Positions 8,305-17,243 of a stretch of 64,000 nucleotides of DNA are shown here, piece by piece; the stretch's first letter is position 1; the number at the start of each line of letters is the position of its first letter. The translations under genes and the position numbers were made by a program. The stretch comes from Shinella lacus. Its GTDB lineage: Bacteria > Pseudomonadota > Alphaproteobacteria > Rhizobiales > Rhizobiaceae. Below the pieces are notes generated by a model. The model worked only from the letters and a program-made list of their open reading frames with translations. It was not told the DNA's origin and ran no database searches. The stretch is from positions 665,576 to 729,575 of the forward strand of contig NZ_WHSB02000002.1 of the NCBI RefSeq assembly GCF_010994755.1, in the 5' to 3' direction.

Positions 8305-9159
8305 ATGTCCAACGACAAGAGCAGGTTCGTCGTCTCGGCCGACTGGGTGGAAAAGCAGCTCGGCGCGCCGGAATTCCGCATCGTCGATGCCGCCTGGTAT
8401 CTGCCCGCGCAAAACCGCAACGGCGCCCTCGAATATGCGGCCGGCCACATTCCCGGCGCCGTCTTCTTCGATCAGGATGTGATCGCCGATCATTCGAGCA
8501 ACCTGCCGCACACCGTGCCGTCGCCGGCCTTCTTCGCCACCGAAGTCGGCAAGCTCGGCATTTCGGATACGGACACGATCGTCGTCTATGACGGCCCCGG
8601 CATCTTCACCGCGCCGCGCGTCTGGTGGCTGTTCCGCACGATGGGCGCCAAGAACGTCTTCGTGCTGGATGGCGGTATCGATGGCTGGAAGAAGGAAGGA
8701 AGGCCGCTCCAGACCGACCTGCCGGAACCCGCCCCCGCCGTCTTCCACACCAATTTCAATCCCTATGCCGTCACCTCCTTCGAGGAGATGCGCGGCATCG
8801 TTTCGACCGGCTCCAAGCAGATCGCCGATGCCCGCGGCGCCGGCCGATTCACCGGCGAGGAAGCGGAGCCCCGCGCCGGCATGCGCTCCGGCCATATGCC
8901 GGGCGCCAAAAGCCTGCCGTCGGGCACCTTCTCCGTCGATGGCAAGTTGAAGGACCTTACGAGCCTGCGAAAACATTTCGAGGATTCGGGCATCGACCTT
9001 TCGAAGCCGATCGTCACCAGCTGCGGCTCGGGCATCACGGCGGCGATCATCACGCTGGCGCTCACCTCGCTCGGCCATGACAACAACACGCTCTATGACG
9101 GCTCCTGGTCGCAATGGGGTGGCCGGGACGATACGCCGGTCGTGACGGGAAAAGACTGA
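8305..9159 (+). CDS. sseA: 3-mercaptopyruvate/thiosulfate sulfurtransferase
   Basis: A 284-residue protein with two rhodanese domains. The second domain carries the catalytic loop SCGSGITA, where CG(S/T)G(V/I)T is the signature of 3-mercaptopyruvate sulfurtransferases; the first domain is inactive, with DGPGIF in the loop position. It moves sulfur from 3-mercaptopyruvate to thiol acceptors or cyanide in the cytoplasm. TGAGGAG lies before the ATG. Its stop overlaps the start of the next gene by one base (TGATG), which implies translational coupling. Confidence 0.92.
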   Translation: MSNDKSRFVVSADWVEKQLGAPEFRIVDAAWYLPAQNRNGALEYAAGHIPGAVFFDQDVIADHSSNLPHTVPSPAFFATEVGKLGISDTDTIVVYDGPGIFTAPRVWWLFRTMGAKNVFVLDGGIDGWKKEGRPLQTDLPEPAPAVFHTNFNPYAVTSFEEMRGIVSTGSKQIADARGAGRFTGEEAEPRAGMRSGHMPGAKSLPSGTFSVDGKLKDLTSLRKHFEDSGIDLSKPIVTSCGSGITAAIITLALTSLGHDNNTLYDGSWSQWGGRDDTPVVTGKD

Positions 9160-9749
9160 TGGCGAAGAAGGCACAGACGGCACCGATCGCCGTCCACATC
9201 ACCGCGCTCGAAATGACCTCGCCCCCGAAGCAGAGCCTGCCGGTGCCGGTCAACGTGCACACCGCGATCCTCAATGCGCCGGAAATCCCGCTCGCCTTCT
9301 ACCGCTTCCTCTACCGGCAGGTCGGCAGCCGCTGGCACTGGGTCGACCGGCTGCGCATGACGGACGATACACTCGCCGAGACGCTGTACGACAAGCGCAA
9401 CAGCGTCACCGTGCTCTATGTCAACGGCGCGCCGGCCGGGTTCTTCGAGCTGTTGCAGATCGATGAGGACGTGGTCGAGCTGTCGCATTTCGGCCTGTTC
9501 GAGCGCGCGCTGGGGCTGGGCATCGGCAAGTGGTTCCTGCTCCAGACGCTCTATGCCGCCTGGTCGCTCGGGCCGAAGCGCGTGACGGTTACCACCAACA
9601 ATCTCGACCATCCGCGCGCCCTCCAGCTCTACCAGATGTTCGGCTTCTCGCCGGTGGGCACGCGGGATGCCGAGCTTGTTCCGCTCGCCGACGTCGAGCT
9701 GCTGGCGCTTGCCAAGCGCGATTGTCTGCTGCCGCCAGAGCCGCGTTAA
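9159..9749 (+). CDS. GNAT family N-acetyltransferase
   Basis: A 196-residue acetyl-CoA-dependent acyltransferase. The GNAT core is visible: the strand TVLYVNGAPAGFFEL, the acetyl-CoA loop GLGIGKWFLLQTL, and the late NNLDHPRALQLYQMFGF segment. The substrate cannot be read from sequence. Its start overlaps the sseA stop (TGATG), so it is coupled to the sulfurtransferase, and a hairpin at 9761-9789 ends the unit. The GTG at 9114 is inside sseA and is rejected. Confidence 0.88.
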   Translation: MAKKAQTAPIAVHITALEMTSPPKQSLPVPVNVHTAILNAPEIPLAFYRFLYRQVGSRWHWVDRLRMTDDTLAETLYDKRNSVTVLYVNGAPAGFFELLQIDEDVVELSHFGLFERALGLGIGKWFLLQTLYAAWSLGPKRVTVTTNNLDHPRALQLYQMFGFSPVGTRDAELVPLADVELLALAKRDCLLPPEPR

Positions 9750-9760
9750 TCAATCTGAAC

Positions 9761-9789
9761 GGGAGCTAACAGCCGGTTCAGCTCCCTTT
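9761..9789 (+). terminator. Intrinsic terminator after the cysK-GNAT run
   Basis: GGGAGCT and AGCTCCC form a 7-bp stem (with a small inner AAC/GTT stem), followed by CTTTC. It closes the cysK-alaX-sseA-GNAT unit before the OmpA-like gene. Confidence 0.5.
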
Positions 9790-9847
9790 CAGATCGCCTA
9801 TGGCAATTTCCGTTCAACAGACGATCAAACGAACAGGAAACATTGCC

Positions 9848-10408
9848 ATGCAACGCCGCGCCTTTCTGACCGCGTTCGCCACCGCCCTTGCCGTCCCCGC
9901 CTTTTCGGGCCTCGCGCTCGCGCAGGAAACCCCGTCCTCGGAGATCATCCTGCGCCGCCTCGATGCGGCCCCCTCCCGCCGCCTGCGCGAAGAGGAACGG
10001 GTGACCGTGCGCGAATTCAAGCGCCGTCCGGATCTGCGCGGTGCCGCCCCCTCGATCAACATCCAGTCGATCAACTTCGCCTTCGCTTCCTCGGATATTC
10101 CGCGCTCGGAATACCGCAAGGTCAGCCAGATCGCGCGCGCCATGGAACAGCTCCTCAAGCGCCGCCGCCGCGCCGTCTTCCTCATCGAAGGCCATACGGA
10201 TGCCGTGGGCTCGGCCGCGTCCAACCAGGTGTTGTCCGAGCGCCGCGCCGAATCGTTGAAGCGGCTGCTCGTGCAGGAATTCGGCATCCCCTACCGCGCG
10301 CTCGAAACGGTCGGCTACGGCGAGGACTATCTGCTGGTGCCGACCCAGAACGAGGAATGGCGCAACCGCCGCGTGACGCTGCGCCGCATCGACGAATTCG
10401 TGCGCTAA
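9848..10408 (+). CDS. OmpA-family peptidoglycan-associated protein
   Basis: A 186-residue exported protein. It begins MQRRAFLTAF and has a hydrophobic signal peptide ending at LALAQE. The C-terminal 120 residues are an OmpA/MotB-like domain with INFAFASSDIP, GHTDAVGS and NQVLSERRAESLKRLL, the peptidoglycan-binding signature. The ATG at 9848 has AGGAAA before it. There is no beta barrel, so it probably acts as a periplasmic anchor. A strong terminator follows at 10425-10468. Confidence 0.88.
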   Translation: MQRRAFLTAFATALAVPAFSGLALAQETPSSEIILRRLDAAPSRRLREEERVTVREFKRRPDLRGAAPSINIQSINFAFASSDIPRSEYRKVSQIARAMEQLLKRRRRAVFLIEGHTDAVGSAASNQVLSERRAESLKRLLVQEFGIPYRALETVGYGEDYLLVPTQNEEWRNRRVTLRRIDEFVR

Positions 10409-10424
10409 TTCAACGCTCCAGATG

Positions 10425-10468
10425 CATCACCGCGGGTGCCGGCCGGCATCCGCGGTGATGTTGTTTTT
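10425..10468 (+). terminator. Intrinsic terminator after OmpA-like gene
   Basis: CATCACCGCGG and CCGCGGTGATG form a long, nearly perfect stem with inner TGCC/GGCA pairing, followed by TTGTTTTT. This is a strong rho-independent terminator on the plus strand. Confidence 0.8.
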
Positions 10469-10590
10469 GCGGCCTACTTCGGTGCTGGAAACGACCGGGC
10501 AACTATGTCATATGACTGTCACGAGCATTTCCCGAAGGCGATGGAGCCGTGGACGGATCGATCGGCATACAAACGGAATCTTTCGCTCGC

Positions 10591-11625
10591 ATGGACAGCC
10601 CCACCCCTGATCTTCGCGATTTGCTTGGCAAGCGGGTGCGCATCCTGCACACCAAGCGGCGCCTCAGCATCCAGAAGCGCATCGTCGTCTTCGAGCAGCA
10701 GACCTATGTGCTGCATTTCTTCGTGCTGAAATCGACCAAGGACCGTTTCGAGGACGCCGTCGGGCGGCTGGAGGCGGCCGGCATTTCCGCCCAGCATGTC
10801 TGCGCCGGCACCGCCTCGTGGGGCGATGCCATCAAGGCCGGCGGCCACTGGCTGGCGCTCTCCTACCTGCCCGGAAAGCCTCTGACCCAGAAGGCGCATC
10901 CGGCAGCGCTCGCGGCGCTTGGCCGCACGCTCGCCAAGCTCAACACGATCGAAGGCGCCGCCACGGGCGCGCTCTTCGAACGCCGCCGGCCGGTCCTGCC
11001 GCATGAGGGTTATCTCGCCCAGTCCGGCGCCCTTCACAGCCCGGAAGAGCGGCGCTGGATCGAACAAAGCCTCACGCGCATGCGGCGCCTGCCGGCCACC
11101 CAGCTCACCCATGGCGACCTCTACGGCAGCAATATCATCGAGCAGGACGAACATGCGATCGGCCTGATCGACTATGAGCTGATGACCTATGACGTGTCCG
11201 GCATCGAGCTTGCCGCAACGATGATGCGCCCGTTCTGTCGGCAGACCGCGCAGCGGCGCAGCCTGCTCGACGGCTATCTCGGCACCTGCGCTGCCGACCT
11301 GCGCGCGACCTGGCTGGCGCACGCGCCGGACCTCGTCTTCACCGCCGCCACCCGCTTGCTCGCCGCACGGCGGCAGCGTATCCGTCACCTGAAGATCCGC
11401 GACCGGCTTCTCTCCATCGCTGAAGCGCTCCCGCTGGCATCGCTGCGCAAGCGGCTGAAAGACCGGCGCGAGGCCATTGCCAGGAACATCGTGTCCGCCG
11501 AGGCGAACGAGGCCTATTACCAGCACATCGCCAAAACCATGGTCGGCCTCTGCCTCGCCGATCCGGCGATCGATCCTGTCGAACTCCTGCGGCAATGCGA
11601 CAAGGCGTTTCGTAAGACGGCCTGA
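10591..11625 (+). CDS. APH/kinase-fold phosphotransferase
   Basis: A 344-residue protein kinase-like phosphotransferase of the aminoglycoside/choline kinase type. The Brenner motif [10 protein letters not shown] carries the catalytic Asp and metal Asn; LIDYE is the DFG-like metal site. The N-terminal lobe contains [15 protein letters not shown] with possible ATP contacts, and a hydrophobic [10 protein letters not shown] hinge. Substrate is unknown; sugar, choline or a lipid head group are all possible. The ATG at 10591 is my choice, with a GTG at 10549 as alternative; neither has a strong ribosome site. Confidence 0.75.
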   Translation: MDSPTPDLRDLLGKRVRILHTKRRLSIQKRIVVFEQQTYVLHFFVLKSTKDRFEDAVGRLEAAGISAQHVCAGTASWGDAIKAGGHWLALSYLPGKPLTQKAHPAALAALGRTLAKLNTIEGAATGALFERRRPVLPHEGYLAQSGALHSPEERRWIEQSLTRMRRLPATQLTHGDLYGSNIIEQDEHAIGLIDYELMTYDVSGIELAATMMRPFCRQTAQRRSLLDGYLGTCAADLRATWLAHAPDLVFTAATRLLAARRQRIRHLKIRDRLLSIAEALPLASLRKRLKDRREAIARNIVSAEANEAYYQHIAKTMVGLCLADPAIDPVELLRQCDKAFRKTA

Positions 11626-11696
11626 CAGGAATCGGGTGTCGCGGTCGCGGCCAATGATGAAGGATTGCGGCACCTTGCAACCGGAGCCGCCAAAAG

Positions 11697-12164
11697 ATGT
11701 CCCTTCGTTTCCTGCCCATGCCGACCGAAACCGCGACCGCCTACTGGAGCGGCGGCAAGGATGCCTATGGCATGGTGCCGGAGCGGTATATCTCCGACGG
11801 CGATGGCGTGCCCTGCCGCCATTGCCTGCGGCTCGTTGGTGCCGGCGAGGCCTATCTCGTCCTGGCGCACCGCCCCTTCCCGGCCGTCCAGCCCTATGCG
11901 GAAACCGGCCCGATCTTCCTGCATGCCGAGCCCTGCGCCGCCCATGTTCCGTCTGAAGACTTGCCGCCGATTCTGACCAGCCGCGACTATATCGTGCGCG
12001 GCTATTCGGCGAGAGGCCGCATCCTCTACGGCACCGGCGCCGTGGTGCCGACCGGCGACATTCCCGACTATGCGGCCGCACTGCTGGCGCGCGCGGACGT
12101 CGCCTATCTCCACATCCGCTCGGCGCGCAACAATTGCTACCAGTGCCGCATCGAGCGCGCATGA
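11697..12164 (+). CDS. DUF1203 domain protein
   Basis: A 155-residue protein matching the DUF1203 pattern: an N-terminal strand, [10 protein letters not shown], a [12 protein letters not shown] segment, and [10 protein letters not shown]. Near its end it carries CYQCRIERA. Two CxxC pairs (PCRHC and CYQC) could bind metal. It is widespread in proteobacteria but its function is unknown. A bidirectional terminator separates it from ald. Confidence 0.75.
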   Translation: MSLRFLPMPTETATAYWSGGKDAYGMVPERYISDGDGVPCRHCLRLVGAGEAYLVLAHRPFPAVQPYAETGPIFLHAEPCAAHVPSEDLPPILTSRDYIVRGYSARGRILYGTGAVVPTGDIPDYAAALLARADVAYLHIRSARNNCYQCRIERA

Positions 12165-12166
12165 AA

Positions 12167-12198
12167 AAGGCCCGGATCGCTCCGAGCCTTCTTTCCTT
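12167..12198. terminator. Bidirectional terminator between DUF1203 gene and ald
   Basis: A 10-bp stem (AAGGCCCGGA with TCCGAGCCTT, one G-T pair) with a TCGC loop lies between two convergent genes. TTCTTT follows on the plus strand and TTTTC on the minus strand, so it can end both transcripts. Confidence 0.65.
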
Positions 12199-12212
12199 AA
12201 ATCCATGCCTGA

Positions 12213-13331
12213 TCAGGCGACGTTCAGCACCGCTTCCGGGGCATAGGCCTCGTAGCCGAGCGCCTCGGCGACCGGGCGGTTGGTGACGCGGCCCCTGTGC
12301 ACGTTGAGGCCGGCGCGCAGGTGCCGATCCTCGGCAATCGCCTTCAGGCCCTTGTCCGCGAGTTGCAGGCCGTAATGCAGCGTCGCATTGTTCAGCGCAT
12401 GGGCGGAGGTGACCGGCACCGCGCCCGGCATGTTGGCGACGCAATAGTGCACCACGCCGTCGACCTCGTAGGTCGGGTCGGAATGGGTGGTGGCGTGCGA
12501 GGTCTCGAAGCAGCCGCCCTGGTCGATGGCGACGTCGACGATGACCGCGCCCCTCTTCATGCCCGACAGCATTTCGCGGGTGACGAGTTTTGGTGCCGCG
12601 GCACCGGGGATCAGCACGGCGCCGATGACGAGATCGGCGGAGAAGACTTCCTCTTCCAGCGCATCGATCGTCGAATAGCGCGTGTGGATACGGCCGCCGA
12701 AAATGTCGTCGAGCTGGCGCAGGCGCGGGATCGAGCGGTCGACGATCGAGACGTCCGCGCCGAGGCCGGCCGCCATCTTCGCCGCATGCAGGCCGACGAC
12801 GCCGCCACCGATGATCGCGACCTTGGCCGGCAGCACGCCCGGCACGCCGCCGAGCAGGATGCCGCGGCCGCCATTGGCCTTCTGCAGCGCGGTGGCGCCG
12901 GCCTGGATGGAGAGACGACCGGCAACCTCGGACATGGGTGCCAGCAGCGGCAGGCCGCCGCGCTCGTCCGTCACCGTTTCATAGGCGATGGCGGTGACGC
13001 CGGAGGCGAGCAGGCCCTGGGTCTGTTCCGGATCGGGGGCGAGATGCAGGTAGGTGTAGAGAATCTGTCCGTCGCGAAGCTGCGCCCATTCGGAGGGCTG
13101 CGGCTCCTTGACCTTCACCACCATGTCGGACTTCTGGAAGATATCCGCGGCGGTGGCCACGATCTTCGCGCCGGCGGCGCGGTAGGTGTCGTCGTCTGCG
13201 CCGATGCCGGCGCCAGCCTTCGTCTCGACGAGAACCTCATGGCCGTGGGCCACATATTCGCGCACGGCCCCGGGCGTCAGGCCCACCCGATATTCGTGAT
13301 TCTTGATTTCCTTCGGACAACCGATACGCAT
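12213..13331 (-). CDS. ald: Alanine dehydrogenase
   Basis: A 372-residue NAD-dependent enzyme that interconverts alanine with pyruvate and ammonia. It begins [20 protein letters not shown], with the substrate Arg and Lys of the family, [11 protein letters not shown], and the Rossmann loop [20 protein letters not shown]. The ATG at 13331 has GGAGAGGAA upstream, and matches the family start exactly. In rhizobia alanine dehydrogenase is controlled by the divergent Lrp-type AldR, which is present here 164 bases away. Confidence 0.95.
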   Translation of the reverse strand: MRIGCPKEIKNHEYRVGLTPGAVREYVAHGHEVLVETKAGAGIGADDDTYRAAGAKIVATAADIFQKSDMVVKVKEPQPSEWAQLRDGQILYTYLHLAPDPEQTQGLLASGVTAIAYETVTDERGGLPLLAPMSEVAGRLSIQAGATALQKANGGRGILLGGVPGVLPAKVAIIGGGVVGLHAAKMAAGLGADVSIVDRSIPRLRQLDDIFGGRIHTRYSTIDALEEEVFSADLVIGAVLIPGAAAPKLVTREMLSGMKRGAVIVDVAIDQGGCFETSHATTHSDPTYEVDGVVHYCVANMPGAVPVTSAHALNNATLHYGLQLADKGLKAIAEDRHLRAGLNVHRGRVTNRPVAEALGYEAYAPEAVLNVA

Positions 13332-13444
13332 GCGCGTTCCTCTCCCAGTGCTGTTCCCGTTCATTGCCGCCGCTTGCCGGCGGGGACCACTATGGAAGCA
13401 GAGGATGCGTGCAATGTCCTTGCAAAGCGGGTTTGCGAAACGCA

Positions 13445-13495
13445 CCATTGTCGAATATTCTGCGAATATCAGCAGAAATTTCGAAGGAAATTCGA
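13445..13495. promoter_or_regulatory. Candidate AldR/Lrp operator region between ald and aldR
   Basis: The stretch before the regulator is AT-rich in an otherwise GC-rich region. It holds GAATATTC, GCGAATATC, GAAATTTC and GAAATTCGAA in close succession. On the minus strand CAGAATATT fits the first half of the E. coli Lrp consensus. This arrangement fits several Lrp-dimer sites shared by the divergent promoters; binding is inference. Confidence 0.45.
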
Positions 13496-13957
13496 ATGGC
13501 ACATCTGGATGCAATCGATACTGCGATCCTGAGGGTGATTCAACAGAACGGCCGGATCTCCAATGCGGAGCTTGCGGAGCGCGTCGGCCTGTCGCCGTCG
13601 GCCTGCTCGCGCCGGCTGGACATTCTGGAAAAATCCGGCGTCATCAACGGCTATCACGCCCGCGTCTCGCCCAAGGCGCTCGACTACAAGATGATCGCCA
13701 TCGTGCACATCTCGCTTTCCGGCCAGTTCGCCAAGACGCTGAACGAGTTCGAATCCGCCGTGAAACTCTGCCCCAACGTGCTCGTCTGCTACCTGATGTC
13801 CGGCGAATACGATTATATCCTGCGCGTCGCCGCCAAGGATCTGGAGGACTACGAGCGCATCCACCGCGACTGGCTGTCGGCGCTGCCCCATGTGGTGAAG
13901 ATCAATTCGAGCTTTGCGCTGCGCGAGATCATCGACCGGCCGAATGTCGGCATCTAG
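13496..13957 (+). CDS. aldR: Lrp/AsnC-family regulator of alanine dehydrogenase
   Basis: A 153-residue feast/famine regulator. The N-terminal helix-turn-helix is clear ([20 protein letters not shown], then [18 protein letters not shown]), followed by an RAM ligand domain with [16 protein letters not shown]. The ATG at 13496 has GAAGGAA before it. Its divergent position next to ald matches aldR of rhizobia, which senses alanine and activates aldA. Its stop overlaps the convergent GGDEF gene by four bases. Confidence 0.88.
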   Translation: MAHLDAIDTAILRVIQQNGRISNAELAERVGLSPSACSRRLDILEKSGVINGYHARVSPKALDYKMIAIVHISLSGQFAKTLNEFESAVKLCPNVLVCYLMSGEYDYILRVAAKDLEDYERIHRDWLSALPHVVKINSSFALREIIDRPNVGI

Positions 13958-15201
13958 CTCGCGATGACCCGGTTTCGGCCGGCATTCTTTGCGGCATAGA
14001 GCCGGGCGTCGGCCGCCGAAAGCAGGGCGTTCAGCGTCGTGCCGTCGTTGTAGCTGTTGGCGATGCCGATGCTGACTGTTACCGGCACGCCGTCCGGCCG
14101 GCGGATTTCCGTCTCCACGGTGCGGCGCAGGGCCTCCGCGCGCTCGGCGCCGGCCTGCGGCGAGACATCCTCGCAGATCACCACGAATTCCTCGCCACCG
14201 AAGCGGAAGACGCGGTCGGTGCCGCGCAGTGCGCGCTGCAGGCAGGCGGCCGTCTCCTTCAGCACGCCGTCGCCGGCAAGGTGGCCGAAGCGGTCGTTGA
14301 CGTCCTTGAAATGGTCGGCATCGATGATCATCAGCGCCATCGGCTTGCCCGCCGCCAGCATCGCGGAAAGCAGGCGCGGCGCCTCGAATTCCAGACGGCT
14401 GCGGTCGTAGACGCCGGTCAGCGCATCGCGGCCGGAACGGTCCAGCAGGTCCTCGTAACGCTCGCGGAAGGTGAGATCGGCAAAGATATCCGAGATCGGC
14501 CGCGGCGAGACGGGAATGGCCGAAATGCGCGAATAGGAGAGATAGATGGTGATCAGCACCGCATAGGCGCAGGCCGCCATCATCTTGGCGATCCACCCGC
14601 CCCAGAAGACTTCAACCGGCGCGCCGTTGAGGAAATGCAGGGCTGCGAAGAAGCCGATCTGGTCGAAGGTCAGCACCACGACGCCGGATACGAAGAAGCG
14701 CATGGCCGTGCTCTTCTTGAACACCCGCCCGAGCCGTTCGTAGAGCAGGATGATCGCCAGCGCATCGATATAGAGCAGCGTCGTGCCCCAGAGCATCAGC
14801 CAGCCCATTTCGTCGATGAAGGCGAGGTCCGCGATGCGGCCCGGCACAGCACCGATCGTCTGGTGATGGCGCAGGAAGAACCCGAGGCCGACCGTCAGGA
14901 AATTGCCGGCGAGCAGGCCGTAGATCGGCGCGCGCACGACGGCGGCGTCCTCCTTCACATAGAGAAGGAGAATCATCATCAGCTTGCCGGAAAACAGCAC
15001 GGAGGAGCCAGGCGAGATGACGCCGAAGGGCAGCTCGATGTAAAAGACGGCCGCGAGATAGGTTTCGAGGAAGTGCATCACGCCAAGTGCGGCAATGAAG
15101 ACGCCGATGCCGATCTGATGGCGCAGATGCAGGATGCCCACCATGAAGACGAAATAGAATCCGGCCTCGACGAGAAGCAGGATCAGATTTTCAGTACCCA
15201 T
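13954..15201 (-). CDS. Membrane-bound diguanylate cyclase with I-site
   Basis: A 415-residue protein. The N-terminal 240 residues contain about seven hydrophobic segments of a rhizobial 7TM-type sensor domain (FYFVFMVGILHLRHQ, ALGVMHFLETY). The C-terminal GGDEF domain has an intact active site, GGEEF within FRFGGEEFVV, with DADHFKDVNDRFGH and DARLYAAKNAGRNRV. RGTD lies exactly five residues before GGEEF, so product feedback by c-di-GMP is likely. It probably makes c-di-GMP in response to a membrane signal. Confidence 0.88.
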   Translation of the reverse strand: MGTENLILLLVEAGFYFVFMVGILHLRHQIGIGVFIAALGVMHFLETYLAAVFYIELPFGVISPGSSVLFSGKLMMILLLYVKEDAAVVRAPIYGLLAGNFLTVGLGFFLRHHQTIGAVPGRIADLAFIDEMGWLMLWGTTLLYIDALAIILLYERLGRVFKKSTAMRFFVSGVVVLTFDQIGFFAALHFLNGAPVEVFWGGWIAKMMAACAYAVLITIYLSYSRISAIPVSPRPISDIFADLTFRERYEDLLDRSGRDALTGVYDRSRLEFEAPRLLSAMLAAGKPMALMIIDADHFKDVNDRFGHLAGDGVLKETAACLQRALRGTDRVFRFGGEEFVVICEDVSPQAGAERAEALRRTVETEIRRPDGVPVTVSIGIANSYNDGTTLNALLSAADARLYAAKNAGRNRVIAS

Positions 15202-15364
15202 GGGCGATCCGCAGTTTCTTCGCTTCGCCCGGCAGCTAAATACAGGGCAAGAGTCGCAACAAGTCTTTTCCTGCGGATACAGGCAATCGCGCCGGTTCTC
15301 CAGCGCGTTTACGTTCTTTTGTTTGACTTTTCACAGAACGAGGCGGGAAATCGCCCCGGTGCGG

Positions 15365-15679
15365 TCAGACCTGCCGGCTGTCCACGCCGTCGTTGAACAA
15401 CGAAGGTCCGTGCTGGTCGACGATCTGCTTCGCCTTGCGAAAGGTCGAGGCGACCGTATCGTCCCGCGAGGAGAAGAGATCGGCGCGGATGAAGCTGCGG
15501 GTGAAGACCCGGTCGCCGTCCCGCTTCTCGATCCGCCCGGCCAGGCGATACTGGCCGCCTTCCGGAATGGGAGCCGCGACGAGGGTGAGGTCGTTGTAGG
15601 CCTCGGTTTCCTCCGCGACCTTCGCGGGGGCTGCCGAGTCGCCGCCGCGACCGAAGAGTTTTGAAAAGAACGATGCCAT
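15365..15679 (-). CDS. HlyU-family protein
   Basis: A 104-residue protein that begins MASFFSKLFGRGG and matches the HlyU family: YNDLTLVAAPIPEGGQYRLA, KRDGDRVFTRSFIRAD and SRDDTVASTFRKAKQIVDQ. HlyU was named after a Vibrio haemolysin activator, but rhizobial members have no proven role. It has no haemolysin neighbour here. It is transcribed toward the threonine deaminase end without overlap. Confidence 0.85.
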   Translation of the reverse strand: MASFFSKLFGRGGDSAAPAKVAEETEAYNDLTLVAAPIPEGGQYRLAGRIEKRDGDRVFTRSFIRADLFSSRDDTVASTFRKAKQIVDQHGPSLFNDGVDSRQV

Positions 15680-15740
15680 GGCCGATTGCTAACACAGGCC
15701 GCCGCGCCCTCCAAGGGGAGAGCGCGGCCAGCCCCTGCCC

Positions 15741-17000
15741 CTAGATGATGAGGTTTGCGAGAATTTCGTTTTCCGTGATGTCCTGGTAACGCATGCCGGC
15801 AGCGTCGAAGGCCTTTTTCAGCGCCGCAAAATTCTCCGGCGCCTTGGTTTCGATGCCGATGAGGATGGAGCCGAAGTTGCGGGCGGATTTCTTCAGGTAT
15901 TCGAAGCGGGCGATGTCGTCGTCCGGGCCGAGCATGTTGAGAAAATCCTTGAGCGCGCCTGGGCGCTGGGCCAGGCGCAGGATGAAGTATTTCTTCAGCC
16001 CGGCATGGCGCATGGCGCGTTCCTTGACATCCGGCAGGCGCTCGAAATCGAAATTGCCGCCGGAGACGACGGCGACGACCGTCTTGCCCTCCAGCGCCTC
16101 GCGGCCGAGCGCATCCAGCGCCGTCAGCGACAGCGCACCCGCCGGCTCCAGCACCACGCCCTCGACATTCAGCATGTCGATCATCGTCACGCAGATCGCG
16201 TTTTCCGACAGCAGCATGACCTGATCGGCCGAAAACCGGCTGAGGGCTGCAAAATTGAGGGCGCCGATCTGCCCGACCGCGGCACCGTCGACAAAATTAT
16301 CGACCTGGTCGAGCGTCACCACGGCACCGCTTTCGAGGCTGCGCTTGAGGCTCGGCGCACCCGCCGGCTCGCAGAACAGGAAGCTCGACGGGCCGATCCT
16401 GTCGGCAAGATAGCCGGTCACGCCCGAGGCAAGGCCACCACCGCCGACGGGCAGCACCACGAGATCCGGCAGCTTGCCATCGGGCAGCTGCGCGACGATT
16501 TCGGCGGCCACCGTCGCCTGGCCCTCGATGATATCAGCATGGTCGAAGGGCGGCACCATCAGCGCGCCGGTCGCCTCCGCGTGCTCGCGGGCCGCCTTGT
16601 AGCACTGGTCGAAGAAGTCGCCGACGAGCTTGATCGTGACGAACTCGCCGCCGAAAATGCGGGTCTTGTCGATCTTCTGCTGCGGCGTCGTCACCGGCAT
16701 GAAGACCACGCCCGGCACGCCGAAATGGCGGCAGACGAAGGCGAACCCCTGCGCGTGGTTGCCGGCCGAGGCGCAGACGAAGCTGCGCGCGCCGTTCTCG
16801 TCGGCGAGAACCTTGCGGAAGAAGTTGAACGCCCCCCGGATCTTGTAGGAGCGTACCGGCGAGAGGTCCTCGCGCTTGAGATAGATCTCCGCGCCGTAGC
16901 GGGCGGAGAGATGTTCGTTCAGCTGGAGCGGCGTTTCGGGAAACAACCCGCGCAAGGCCTCCATGGCCGCGTCGACGTCGGATGTCATGCTCTGGTCCAT
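15741..17000 (-). CDS. ilvA: Threonine ammonia-lyase (threonine deaminase)
   Basis: A 419-residue PLP enzyme that converts threonine to 2-oxobutanoate and ammonia, the first step to isoleucine. The PLP lysine is in SPVRSYKIRGAFNF, the cofactor loop is ASAGNHAQGFAF, and the phosphate loop is LPVGGGGLASG. A C-terminal ACT-like region (YFILRLAQRPGALKDFLN) should bind isoleucine or valine. It is shorter than E. coli IlvA (514 residues), with one regulatory subdomain, as in many alphaproteobacteria. Confidence 0.92.
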   Translation of the reverse strand: MDQSMTSDVDAAMEALRGLFPETPLQLNEHLSARYGAEIYLKREDLSPVRSYKIRGAFNFFRKVLADENGARSFVCASAGNHAQGFAFVCRHFGVPGVVFMPVTTPQQKIDKTRIFGGEFVTIKLVGDFFDQCYKAAREHAEATGALMVPPFDHADIIEGQATVAAEIVAQLPDGKLPDLVVLPVGGGGLASGVTGYLADRIGPSSFLFCEPAGAPSLKRSLESGAVVTLDQVDNFVDGAAVGQIGALNFAALSRFSADQVMLLSENAICVTMIDMLNVEGVVLEPAGALSLTALDALGREALEGKTVVAVVSGGNFDFERLPDVKERAMRHAGLKKYFILRLAQRPGALKDFLNMLGPDDDIARFEYLKKSARNFGSILIGIETKAPENFAALKKAFDAAGMRYQDITENEILANLII

Positions 17001-17243
17001 ATTCGATAGGGATCTGGGTTCGATAGGATTGGGTTCAAAAAGCTGCGTGTCTCGCCGTCAGGACAACTCTTGCCTTCAGGAAGGACAGATGCAGGGGAAG
17101 CCGATCATTCTTCAAACCTTTCCGACGCCGCGCAGTAGAACCGGTCGAAACCAAGGAGGACCGCGTCGGAAGCCATCCTTGAGTTTGGACAATGCAAAGG
17201 CTATGGCATATCGACGCGACGGATACCACCCGCCCTGGCCGCC

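Noticed and set aside
10549..10590. Kinase gene starting at the GTG at 10549
   Set aside because: GGAG is only two bases from the GTG, and the first residues do not look conserved. I keep the ATG at 10591 but cannot exclude the longer form.
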